NCBI RefSeq assembly: GCF_964275005.1
Contig: NC_092693.1
Span: 28,387,173 to 28,451,172 of the forward strand
Source of the DNA: Diadema setosum
Taxonomy: Eukaryota > Echinodermata > Echinoidea > Diadematoida > Diadematidae
Reading direction: 5' to 3'
DNA: 64,000 nucleotides
In this document: one piece after another, positions 1 to 10,982 of the stretch
Layout: the number at the start of each line of letters is the position of its first letter
Position numbering within the stretch: position 1 is the stretch's first letter
Made by a program: the position numbers and the translations under genes
The notes under the pieces: model-generated
The model's database searches: none
What the model was told of the DNA's origin: nothing
The model's input: only the letters and a program-made list of their open reading frames with translations

Positions 1-565
1 ACGTCATTTGCGGGGTTCCGAATGGCTGTGAGACAGCGACATTCGCCCCGGAAGCTGATGATGTCGCTGCCGTTTCGGCCCCCAACAACTTTAGCTTCCG
101 GGGTGGATTTAAATCTGCCAAGGCTCCCCTCGACCCCAGGTAACATATAACTCATTTTCCATATAATGTTGTAGAATAAATAACTCATCGAATGAAATTG
201 TGAAGGCACTATCCAGGTCGTACATTCTGTCAAATTTAAATCTCGATGTACTTGATGCAGCAGGTATATCCACACAAATTTATGATTTTATCGTTTAGGT
301 ATATATGTATAGAGCTTTCGCATGCGGTAAAAAAAAAAAAAAAAACGACGAAGCGAATCGTCTACATCCACACCTTCTGGATCGTCATCCGCCGCCCGCT
401 GTGATGACGACGACGACTACTCAAAACAGTTACTTGACGTGGAAAAGGAGAGATTGGTGATAGAACAGCTAGAAGAGGTTTGAAGTTGAGGAGCGCCGTT
501 TAGCGGTTGGAGAGGCTCGTTATCGAGAAAGAGAGGGGAAAGACGGGAATATCAATGTACGTTGT
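1..565 (+). pseudogene. 3' end of a Myb/SANT-like Harbinger ORF1 (Harbinger A), degenerate
   Basis: An open frame from the window edge to about 140 ends at a GTAACA donor. A second coding block at about 335-565 encodes a basic Ser/Thr-rich stretch, an Asp run and then a charged helix (LLDVEKERLVIEQ, continued one frame over by FEVEERRLAVGEARYRE). Such a C-terminal coiled coil is usual in the Myb/SANT-like DNA-binding protein that partners HARBI1-type transposases. One frameshift near 478 separates the two halves of the helix. The DNA-binding domain would lie left of the window. Position and orientation, plus strand and facing a minus-strand transposase at 3990-6195, match the better preserved Harbinger at 20138-40313. 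The assignment rests on composition and context, not on a visible SANT domain. Confidence 0.5.
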
Positions 566-614
566 ATAATCAATTGCCCAATGAAATTCGTAACGCATCA
601 ACTTTAAGATCTTT

Positions 615-1117
615 TCAAATGTCATCTGATTAGAGAGAGCATTATGGTATGGTATGCCTCCGCCATGATGCATGATTCTCCTAATAGGTCTATAGTACAT
701 GTGGACAATGTGTGATTACATTTTTACAAAACTGGCAAAATATCAAAATGACATGTTTGTCACAAATGTGATGAATGTTCACCTTCCTTGACCTAGGTTT
801 AATTGGATGAATAGGAGAGCACGTATTTGGGGATTTAAGGACTTTAACTTGACTTTGACCTTTTCAAAAGTTTATGCTTCGAGTAATTTTCAAGGTATGG
901 AGAAAAAAATGCAATTTCTGTATTGAATAGTAAATTGTTACCATTTTCATCTGGCCTTCGACCCTAAAATTCATAAGAGAATTACTGTCAGGCAGAACAT
1001 GCATAAATATGTACTAAGTCTTAAGATAACTTGACCCACTTCCGAGATATGGAAGAAGTAAGTTCAGCACTTTCACTTGATCTTTGACCTTTTGGGCAAC
1101 CCCCCCCCCCCCCCCCC

Positions 1118-1151
<34 letters not shown>

Positions 1152-1255
1152 GCTTCCTAAAGAATCACTATCAGGTAATACATGCATACACCAAGTTCCA
1201 TGAAGATACCTTGAACAATTTCTAAGATACGGAGAAAAAAGTATTGTAATCAAAT
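615..1255. repeat. TGCCTCCGCC-family repeat, 5' part only
   Basis: GGTATGCCTCCGCC followed by the TGCATGATTCTCC and AATAGGTCTATAGTACA blocks is shared with the full copies at 25219 and 51123. Similarity runs to a GAGATACGGAGAAA block near 1235 and the 3' hairpin end is absent. A poly-C/poly-A run at 1100-1150 interrupts it. Confidence 0.7.
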
Positions 1256-3989
1256 GTGTAGATTTCAGAGAACTGGATAACTCATTCTGGCAAATTGTAA
1301 AAAGTCTGACGTTTGGAACTGTGACAAAACCATAACACGCATAACGTGTCTTGAATGGCCTTAGGTTTTCTTTGTTTCTTTTTTTGTTGGGAGGGGGATG
1401 GGGTTAGATGTGAGAAACAAACGTTATTCAGCTTGTGAACCGTCAAGTTATTAAAGGAATATCCAGCGGTGACTGCACAAAAACTTCGAAAATTCATAAC
1501 TTTTGAACGGATTGTCCAATTTTCCTCAAACTTTCAATGATGTGTTCTACTAATATTGCTACATTCTCTCAATCCTTATGTTAATGAAGGTGAACTTGTC
1601 CTTTAATGCAAATGATGGATAAATTTTCTTTAGGACGTAAATAACATTGTTAAATGTGTATTGAGTCGTCGTTAATATATACATTGTATTTAAAAAAAAA
1701 TATATATATATATATATAATTTGAAGCTCATGGCGCTTCATCTTTTAAGCGCCATGAGCACTGGAAAGTGGACTTGTAGCTACTTGTGCGCTATTCAGGT
1801 AGCCACTATTATTGTTATTATCATTTATTATATATATATATGTATATATATATATATACATTTATATATACATGTATATATATATATACTATACATTTAA
1901 ACTTGTACATACATAACGGGCTGCAAATGGGATGAGCTTAAATCTACAACCTCCTGATTGCCCCATCTCAGGCGCTATATCAGTAGACTACCGAGCTTGT
2001 GTCCAATATAGATGTAAGTTCACCTAACACTCCTTACGACTTTCTCCAAGCCGGTGACCAATTTTTGTACAGAGGCGGATGTTATGTTGGTCTGGTCTGT
2101 TAGCTTCTCTCTGTACCGGTCGGGGGTTAAGTACTCACCGTAGACACCAATCATCATCAGAAGTTATAAAGAGACTAATTGTTCCACAACAAGAAATATA
2201 AAATGCGGGAGAAGGATAAAATTTATATGGATAATGCCAATGCTGCTAACAGCATATCATTCAACGACCTGCCTTCCCGTAGGCCTGACACAGAGACATG
2301 ATTACACACAAGTTTCTTTCTTCTGAACACAACTGAACATCTCGCTCATCACATAACTCTTCGTAATCTCAAATACTCTGATAACCAATTTACCTATAAA
2401 CTTTCTTTCCCTTATACATTTCATTGGCTAAATCTTATTTCGGGGTGTGATCTTCACTGAAAAATATTTTCTTATTGGTCAAATGTTCCATTTGCTCCTC
2501 CCATTTTTTTTTTTCTGTGAAAACTCTATTTTCGGTGATTCATTTAATTTTCTGATTAACTCACCCACTGTCTTTTAGTTTCTTCATTTCTTTCTTCTCT
2601 GTCACCACTGGTCAGGACTTTATTGTTTCCAGGGTAACAAAATGATAAACCAAATGGATACTAGTGTCCTTATGCCATCCAACGTTATCGTTGTTCTGGG
2701 TCGTCCCTAAGTTTGTCTTTGGAAATTCTGGCAGGAGAATGACCTTCCAGCTCAGAGGGTCATTCATGTTTAGGGATCAGAGGGTAAAAACATGTCATTC
2801 CCCGTAATAATTTGGTGTGGTGCTTCGGGGATGGAGAGTGCAGGGAACTGACCACTAGCGAGAGAAAGTAGCCAATGTCAAACTCATAAATTCCTAAGAC
2901 CAATAACTTTTCTTGGAAGAGGAGAATTAAGAAAAAAAAAGAAAGTCTAGCTGGAAGCAAAATAAAGGGTTTCATAAACTCAAAGAAGGGGAAAAGACTG
3001 AGCATGTTGACGTCATATGGCAACTATAGAAAAACATGTCGAAGTGTTTTTCTTTTTTAATCTTTATAATAATTATGTACTAGTAGCCATCTGGGCTACA
3101 AAGATCTATGTCGATTCTGACATGGATGGTCTCACGAGATCGCCAGAGAGCCTTATTTTCTATGTCTTAATGTATGTTGTGTGTTTTTTTTTTTCTCATT
3201 CGTGATTTGTTTCTGTCATGTTTTATTATCTCTGTCATGCTGAATCAAATGTGGTTTTCTTTTCGTGTAGATAATAATATGATAATAATAATATAATTTT
3301 CATAATTATTATTCATAGGGAATAAAAATAAAACAGATTATGTGAAGCGTGTAGTATACATTTGAACCTAGCGTGTAGAATAGCATAGTCTATCCATGTA
3401 TACTAATACATGTACATGGAAAAACTGTGCTACTGTATTCTACACGCTGCGCTACCATATCCTTCATCCCTATACCTGCCTTACTCAATGAAGTAAAATC
3501 GGACCAATGGAATACTCTATGCTTTGGTTCTTTGATCTGTAATATTTGGCCGCTCGGCAGTCAAGGCAGATTTCAGATCAAGTCTTATGCCATGGAAAAA
3601 GAACATGTATGTGCAGAAGATTTAAACAAAATTTTGTACGGCAATACAGTTGGCATGATGTGATACAATGTGAATGCCTTTAGTGCAATGGATTTCATTC
3701 AACATGCTTAAACTACTCCGTATACCATATGTGTATATTTTTGCAGTATAGAACATTTTGAAGAGTGGAAACCTGTTTATAATATCTCTTTGTATATATT
3801 TATTATCTCCTTATCTCCTTCAGGCGGCGTCTCATACACCCACGAGAGTTACAGCAACATCCAAGCGGGAATATTCCTCCAGTGACTTTCCTTGATGACA
3901 TGCTGTTATCTATCTTAATGCATATAAAATTCTATGTCTCTGAAAAAAGTATACAAAACAAAAGAAGGAAATCAGCATTTCATGTCTGA
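1256..3989. other. No gene seen; AT-rich spacer with microsatellites
   Basis: Apart from the small MITE and TA runs (1690-1720, 1830-1885), I see no coding signal here. Open frames in this stretch are short and of simple composition. Confidence 0.5.
1450..1607. mobile_element. Small MITE, ends ATTAAAGGA/TCCTTTAAT
   Basis: A 158-base non-coding block has 9-base inverted ends. Its interior (GAACGGATTGTCCAATTTTCCTCAA..., GTGAACTTGTCCTTTAA) recurs at 32870-32978 and weakly at 28020-28115, so it is a dispersed family. Confidence 0.55.
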
Positions 3990-6195
3990 TTATCTTGTTG
4001 GAGGTACATTAAATTTTGTTCCGACAAAATACATGAAAGTTCGGATGACACGATTTCTTGCGTCGACTCCTCCATGATGATGTGCGGCTGGTTGTTCATG
4101 CTGATCAGGATCGTGTGGTTGGACTACCAAACCATCTGGCAAGGGTAGTCGCCGGTTTACGCACATATTGTGCAGTACACAACACGAAAGGATGATCTTG
4201 CAGACTCTGCGATGTAACAAAGAATGAAATCAATAATAAAAACAAAGAAATATCCAAGAATTGTAGAATATTCCAACAGGAACTGAGGAAAGTAGTACAT
4301 TATAATGAGAGCTTGAGTCTCATTAAAGAGTGAATTGGTCGGAAAAAAAATTCTTACAGAGATTATCACATGAAATGAATGGAATGTAATCAACAAAGGG
4401 AAAAGCTTTTTTTGAAAAGAGACAGTCAATTTTCTGAAGTTTTCCAGCGGTATGAGGCATTTCTACATTTGCGTGATTTTATTGTGAAAGTATAATCATT
4501 TGTGATATTAAATCAATGACATTAATTTGAGTTGCCTTTTAATATTAATACTTATTTGAAATGTGTATCTGTTTATGATTTGTTATGCTTAACCCACATC
4601 ATTTTATCAACGGAAAGAGAAAATTTGTATTCAAGTCGGTGTTAAATTTTATAGAATGTTATTTATAAATATGGCATTATCTTAAATCATTTACCAGGTA
4701 CACTTATTCTGAGCGGAATTAATGTAATTTTATCTTATTACAGATGGCTTGTTCTCATACCTTCACGTTAATAAAAATATCTCATCAGAAACCTTAGGAA
4801 AAATTTTTTCTACATTCTCTAAAACTCCAGCTCATCTTAAAAATGACATGATTACTACCTCTCTGGTGAACAGCAGAGAATACCTCCTGACCTATCCAGG
4901 CATCTGAATCTAGCTTTCAAGAGACTGAAAGCGTGTTCCACACACGTACGAGTATAGATGTCAGTGAGTTGTTGTACCTTTCTTCTGCTGCTGACTGTGG
5001 CCGTAGAATAGGGGTAATGAGCCACGGCTGCAAACCATTACCACTATCCCCTGTAGATCAAGCATAAACATACACAAACACACACACAAAACAACAACAA
5101 CATGAAAAATATATTCAAATATCAATTCAAATCAATTCAAATATTAACTTATAAGGAAATATAGTGTATGCAATATACGAAAAGATTTGATAAGGGTCCG
5201 TTTCATGAAGTCATATCAAAAGTCTTATCAGAATGACAAAGGCCGCTCGATAATAATGGAGCTATGTAGTCTATAAAGTAAGTGATGTGAAACAGATTTC
5301 ATGAAGGTTCATTTCCATAAGTGTGTTTTATGAGCGAAAAGCTTCTCCTAAGACTTTCATGAAACTGACCACAAGTGACACAACACTTGGACGTAAATAA
5401 AATCTTAATTACACAAACAAAAAACACACAAAAACATTACAGATATATGCCGAACACTATGTATAATGCTTATATATATCGTACAATTTCTGCTGTATAA
5501 AATACACTATCAAATTTTGATGAAATGCAACTCAAAAAGTGAAGAGTATTCGCATGTCATAGGTGTGTTGAATTGATTGACCGGCTTAAAAATATACACA
5601 TAATTCATCGACAATCCAGTGCAAATACCTCATCCACCTCTATGCTCCTCGTTGAACGAAACATATCATATTTCACCTCATGAAATATTCTTACAATTAC
5701 ATTTTAATCACTTACAATATGATAATCAATGTCAGATAAACGTACAAACGTATGAAGAGATAATCATTCTATCTCTGTATAATTAAACCAATTATATTCC
5801 AATTACAATAAGGGGCGCATGGAAGTATAGGGCCTATATAAAATATAAAGTTCACGATTAAGGATGCACGCATAACTTCTTTTATAAAATAATTAATAGG
5901 CTTACAGAGGAGCCATCCAGATGGGAATCTGCCGTTTCCAAAATCTTGGCAAATATTGCTGTTCTCCCAAATGAATGCATCATGTGTTGATCCTGGCCAT
6001 AACGTGCATCGCGCGACGACGTTGACGAAACGCAAGTCCGCGTCTACGATGGCCTGTGTGTTGATGCTAGCCCGGCCTTTTCTGTTGATATAGGCTTGTG
6101 CGTTGGTGGGGGCACGGAGATTAAATGTGGGTGCAGTCAATGCACCCGACACAGTTGGGCATGCCGGCGATTCGAGCAAACTTTGCTTTTGTCGT
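3990..6195 (-). pseudogene. HARBI1-like DDE transposase, broken (Harbinger A)
   Basis: Three minus-strand exons are visible. Exon 6195-5906 holds the first acid in an IDCTH motif, then YINRKGRASIN and WPGSTHDAFIW, all signatures of PIF/Harbinger transposases (DDE_Tnp_4). Exon 5050-4859 begins GDSG, the second acid, followed by QPWLITP and, one frame over, VEHAFSLLKARFRCL with the third acid. Exon 4206-3990 ends the protein with VCKIILSCCVLHNMCVN, the usual C-terminal helix. Exon junctions are GT-AG. There is a frameshift just after IDCTHI, another in the middle exon, and a three-residue insertion (CTL) before WPGSTHD. The N-terminal exon was not found; a run of GAATT repeats lies where the exon should extend. 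It is a dead copy of a plain DNA transposon. Confidence 0.85.
5195..5370. mobile_element. MITE-like element with GGTC[CA]GTTTCATGAA ends
   Basis: The left end GGTCCGTTTCATGAA and the right end, read on the other strand as GGTCAGTTTCATGAA, match at 14 of 15 positions. The 176-base interior has no coding potential. It lies in an intron of the broken HARBI1-like gene. End sequence and size suggest a Harbinger-related MITE; no clear target duplication is seen. Confidence 0.45.
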
Positions 6196-6601
6196 CAGAA
6201 GTGCTTCATATCTGAATTGAATTGAATTGAACAGGTTTTATTACAAATCATGTCTGGCAGCCAAACGCTGAATTGCACAGGTTTTACATCCATAATTATA
6301 AAAACGGGCAGATTATTTCAGTGCTCTGTACAATGATATAAAGACATGATATAAAAAACAAGTCTTGCGATCTGCTGCATGTAACGGATGTGATGTTCAT
6401 GCGGCTTCTTCTGACAAAAAAAAAAAAAAAAAAACCCACACACCTTTCAACGAAATTGTCTAAAAATGTGACTTGAAATGGTTGCAAAATTGTGTTTGTT
6501 TTTTGAGGGAGGATATGTCGCTCCCCTCCCCTAACCAAGTAAGCCAAAGGTTATATAGGCCCTATTTTAAATCTGGTTTACACTGAATATACAAAAATAT
6601 G

Positions 6602-6606
<5 letters not shown>

Positions 6607-6640
<34 letters not shown>
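6607..6640. repeat. (TA)n microsatellite
   Basis: An uninterrupted run of TA dinucleotides. Confidence 0.95.
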
Positions 6641-6641
<1 letters not shown>

Positions 6642-6844
6642 CATAAATACACATAGTAACAATTGTCTCAAGATGAAACTCTTTTGGTGTTTTCAAACCC
6701 GTTTTTGTTTTGTTAGTGTGTTTATGTGTGAGAACAGGCTTGACAGGCATGTGCACTCCGATTAATATCTAGCAGTTTGAAGTACTTAAGCGTTTTTTTT
6801 TTTTCTCATTTCAGTGGTTTAACATCTACTTCTGATTTCCCTTT

Positions 6845-6965
6845 TGTAGCTCTACCAGAACATGGACAAACACAGAGAATCTTCTTAGCACATTTGTGCA
6901 GACTATGCGGGGCACGTATGCTTGACGTGCATAGGCTGCGTCATCTCTTAGATTGTTTCAGACTG
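6845..6965 (+). pseudogene. Possible fragment of a RAG1-like N-terminal zinc module
   Basis: An open frame (6777-7049) contains AHLCRLCGARM, which resembles the start of the RAG1 N-terminal Cys/His module (LCRICG in vertebrate RAG1, LCRFCG at 19350 here). The second half, an FCHxC motif, is missing. It lies about 700 bases upstream of copy 1 on the same strand. It could be an older duplicate of the first exon or chance similarity of a short CxxC. Confidence 0.3.
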
Positions 6966-7158
6966 GCCGCTGAGGGCGGCCTTTATGTACTACAGATATA
7001 TTCGCGGGCGCAGGAATCAAAAATTTGGTGGAGAATGGTGTCATTTTAAACATTAAACATTAAACATTAAACTTTTTAAGGGGAAACCCCCTTGATTGAC
7101 CAATGAGAAATGAGAAGAGAAGGTATGACACTTACACGTCATTATAGGGGGTTCACCT

Positions 7159-7230
7159 CTTGAATTACTCGCTTGGCCATGACAGTACGTCAACGATTTT
7201 CGTGACGTACTGCTTGGCGAGTTACATTCA
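7159..7230. repeat. Foldback (hairpin) sequence
   Basis: The arms GAATTACTCGCTTGG...GTACGTCAACGA and TCGTGACGTACTGC...GGCGAGTTACATTC are imperfect inverted copies around a short loop. This may be a decayed MITE end. Confidence 0.45.
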
Positions 7231-7498
7231 CATATTTATCAACATTTTACAAGCATTTCTCGGACACATTATAACCACAAAACCAAAGTTTTCAGCGGTA
7301 GGTGGGGTTTTGTTTTGAGTTGTGCTAGTGTTTTTCTAAATATTTTGTTCAGTCTCTGTTTATCCTACTTTTTTCTTTTGCCGTCAGCGTTGTTCGAATC
7401 TCATTTGTTTCCTGTTTACGTCACGCGTACGTTTCTTGTCGTCTTGGTCCCATATGTAGTGTATCATGTTACGTAAAGGGCAGGGGCATGGTCTTGGT

Positions 7499-7605
7499 TA
7501 CGTCGGCGCTGGTCTGGGTGGGGGGGGGGATGCTGCTGGTCTGGGTGGGGGGGGGGACACTGGTCTGGATGGGGGGGGGGGGGGCAGACAGGTCTGGATG
7601 AACAT
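7499..7605 (+). repeat. G-rich minisatellite (GGTCTGGGTGGGGG units)
   Basis: Four units of TGGTCTGG[GA]TG followed by 8-14 G residues are separated by short spacers. The G runs could form a quadruplex on the + strand. The array ends 14 bases before the copy 1 zinc-module frame opens. Confidence 0.8.
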
Positions 7606-7618
7606 ATTCGGAATTTAG

Positions 7619-7885
7619 GAAAAGGTGTGTAGGTTTTGTGGCCAGACACTGTCAAAGAGGCCTCTAACATTCAAAGTTCAGGATTATCTTCCATTGGTTG
7701 AAAAATATGTTTCTGTCTGCAACGATGATGATGATCTGTATCCCACACAGTTTTGCAAGAGCTGAAAATACACGGAGATAAAATCCCCCAGAAATAAATG
7801 GGCCCCGTCAATGTCATGGGTGCCACACAGACGCAACAGAGTATGTGAAGTGTGCTGTAGTGCAAAAAAGTTGTCAGGTGGGGGG
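7619..7885 (+). pseudogene. RAG1-like N-terminal Cys/His module of copy 1
   Basis: The frame reads VCRFCGQTLSK, about 30 residues with VQDYLPLVEKYVSV, an acidic NDDDDLYPTQFCKS, an in-frame TGA, and then SWVPHRRNRVCEVC. RAG1 has the same order: CRICG, an acidic DSIHPTEFCHNCW, then HPHTPSCDIC. The TGA falls exactly where the last Cys of FCxxC belongs, so it is probably a decayed Cys codon. A second frame from 7845 continues with GGRPVKKKSPDRPKQ. Confidence 0.75.
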
Positions 7886-9951
7886 CAGACCAGTTAAGAA
7901 AAAAAGCCCAGACCGACCCAAGCAGGACCACTCCCTGCAGGCAACTCTCAATGCTCTCAGAGAGAAGTTGATGGTAGGAACCAAAATTGATGAGAAATCA
8001 TTTAAAGAGAAGTTCCAGAGGGAGAGTCTTGGTACTGAAATTCTCAGAGAAAAATTACAATCTTCCAGTGATGGTGCCACAGCTGTATTCCGAACAAGGG
8101 GACAAGTGAGTCTTCATAATTCCTGCATGTTCTAAGTATTAAATAAATGTGCATTTTAAAATTTAAAAAAAAAATGTGACAAAACATATTCCGTGAGTAG
8201 ATGAACACAATAGAATCAGTCTGCTTTGTACTTGCTTATAAAGTATATATAATGTAAACACTTTTGTATGAGAAAGCTCGGTTCAGAAAAATAACTTAAT
8301 TACAACAAGGGTACAAAATATATCGAATACAAATGGTGCACAAATACAAAATATATGGAATACAAATGGTGCACAAACAATAATGGGGTAGAGAAGGAAA
8401 AGGGGGAAGTACTGGGAGAAATTGCATACCTTCTTACCGATAGGGCCTACATTACCTAACTAGAACATAGGTGACATAAAACCAACTCATTCAAAGTAGT
8501 TTGATGTCATTATCAAAGGAACATATCATGATGAGCATATCTTGTTATAGCATGTTATATCAACGTTCTTGATACCAAATTTCTTAATCATAAATTAATA
8601 AAAAAAAGTGGCTTCTCATTTTAATCTATATTATATATGGGTATATAGATTTGTTATTTTCATCACATGAATATTAGCCCTACAGACAGTCACAGAAAGT
8701 TGCAATCATGAAAATACAATATCTCTTGGCTATGTCTAGTCCCCCCCCCCCTCCAATTAGAATCAAATTTACATTTCTTTAAAATTTGTGTGTCCCTTTT
8801 GGAACCCTGAAAATCAAACTCCTTTCCTTAGCTGGTATATTGTAGAGGTAGGTAATTCAGACTGTCCTCAGAGTAATAAAACTGGAAACTTCTGTTGATG
8901 GAGGGGACACAATACTATAGAATTCAGTGAATTTATTCGGACCCCAAAAAGCTTCTTTACTGTGATTCTCGTCCTTTTCAAATTTCACAGCCTCTGGCCA
9001 CGAAACTCATGGTTTAACCACGGGTGTCCTCACAAGACAGTGCTCCATCAACAAAGAGGAAGAGATAACCGCTATTGCAAGCATAAGGAAAGAGCTATCA
9101 GTATCAGATGGGTCTGGCACAATCCAGCTCCAGCATGAAGTCGATAATGCATGGAGGTCGGGGACGCTGGATGCTGGCGCGTCTATCAACATCACGGATG
9201 TCGATCTCCTGGCTGCACGAGCTACGTTGCGTCACAGCTGGAGGAGTACAAGGAAACTGAATCGTGTCGTAAGGAATTAGTAGTTGTTTTTTACTGTTAA
9301 TTCCTGGTTTAATGATCTTAATAAAAACTTTTTTAAAAAGCTGGCTATGATGAAAATATAAAGGGAGCTAAATGAAGGAAATTGACAGGTATGATGATCT
9401 TTGAGATTATACGGATTATGGATCAATTTTAATCATCTATCAATATCAAAGTCCATCACACTTTTTTTACATAAATGCCCTTATGAATACAGAAAAATCC
9501 TAATAACTAATGGACCAAAGTCCATCACACTTATCTAAATACACTGTATATGCTCTTATGAATACAGAAAAATTCTAATAAAAAAATGATTTAAGTTTTG
9601 ACACTTTATTTCTTTCTTTTTCATCTCCATTTTTAATGTCACACTTTGATTCAGGTGGCTAAAATCGCACAGCATACCAAGCCACTGTGAACAACAGGTT
9701 TGCCAGAGAGAAAAAGAGATCGTCGGTGACAACTTGGAGGGAGACCATGTGCCACTCCAATTCCATGACAAGGACACCAAGCAAACCACCATCTAACAGA
9801 CTCCCCTTGTGAAGGTGTCCTCATTAGAAGAGAAGGTCATGTCACAATTGGACCAATATGACAAGCGAGTCGTACCCTTCCAATTGGAAAAACAAAATGT
9901 CACGGAAATTCTGATTTCAATACAAATGATTTTTAAACTCCCTCTTTCTTC

Positions 9952-9952
<1 letters not shown>

Positions 9953-9989
<37 letters not shown>

Positions 9990-9993
9990 GTAT
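9953..9993. repeat. (CT)n(TA)n microsatellite
   Basis: Adjacent CT and TA dinucleotide runs in a copy 1 intron. Confidence 0.9.
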
Positions 9994-10746
9994 ATATAAA
10001 CAGAAGTACTGCTCATTGTCTGTTTAAATAAATCAAGACATTTTCTGAAAGTTTTGGCCACACCATACAAAAGGAAGCAACTAAGCTTTCAAATAAACTG
10101 GAGCATAGCTCTCAACAAAACTAAACTGAAAGGCAGTAGTCACACTCTTCATCAGTGCCCATGGTGTGACAAAAGATCAAAAATAAAATCTGTTTCTGAA
10201 TCAAACATGAAATACATGTCTGATCATGGGCAGACGGATTTTGCAACTCACCTTTCAGAGAAGTAAACGCACAGAGAAGATGAAGACCGTGTGTAAAGTA
10301 TCCAAGTTGACGCAAACCGCTAATGCATAACCATAACGGCAAAATAACAAGGTCAAATCTCCGGCTCAAAAACAGGAAATCTGTAGAGGGCCTCAATGCC
10401 AGCAATCATAAAAGTTTGCAGTAAAGATTAACAATATTAATCAAAACATAAGTATTGCTCGATCGGCGTACGTTTAAATAACTCAAGACAAAGATTAATT
10501 AAGATTTTGGAATTAAATATGTTAATTATGTTATATTAATCAATTGTGTTGTATTCAGCTTAATTAAGCTTTTGCTTAAGCCAGCTTAGTTGCTTTCTTT
10601 AGTAAGGCATTTCCAACACTTTCATAAATTGTCTTGATTCATATACATATGTATTATTACCTAGTTTTGTAAATAGACATGTTCTAAGGAATACATTTAA
10701 GCACACCTCAAATCAAATACGAATGTTTTCACTTTCTTCTTCACAG

Positions 10747-10982
10747 AATGGATCTTTTATCTTTTGAGGACACAGGTGGAGAAGTCTGGGTAAAAATAGG
10801 AGGGGATAAGGGGGGTCCTCATTCAAACTCATGCTACAAATCTGTAATGTAGGCAAGCCGAACAGCATACTTAACACCAACATCATCATGATGTTCGATG
10901 CAGTTGACAGCATTTTCAACCTGGAGCTCGCTTTGAAGGGATTTTCAGCTGAAGTGGACAAGCTGGCAACCAAAACATGGAG
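10747..10982 (+). pseudogene. Copy 1 exon carrying the first catalytic Asp
   Basis: VWVKIGGDKGG opens the RNase H-like fold. In the next frame the text continues SSFKLMLQICNVGKPNS and MFDAVDSIFNLELALKGF. Copies 2 and 3 have the same pattern without the shift at this site, so a base was lost in the G run at 10810-10815. The exon ends at a GTATAG donor. Confidence 0.8.

Noticed and set aside
1925-2160. Possible tRNA-related sequence
   Set aside because: Some box-like pieces, but A and B box spacing does not fit.
4157-4429. 90-codon frame overlapping the HARBI1-like last exon
   Set aside because: It reads through the intron; the real exon begins at 4206.
10054-10266. CPWC ... H frame in a copy 1 intron as an extra zinc finger
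   Set aside because: Only one CxxC, no counterpart in copies 2 or 3, and an intronic position.
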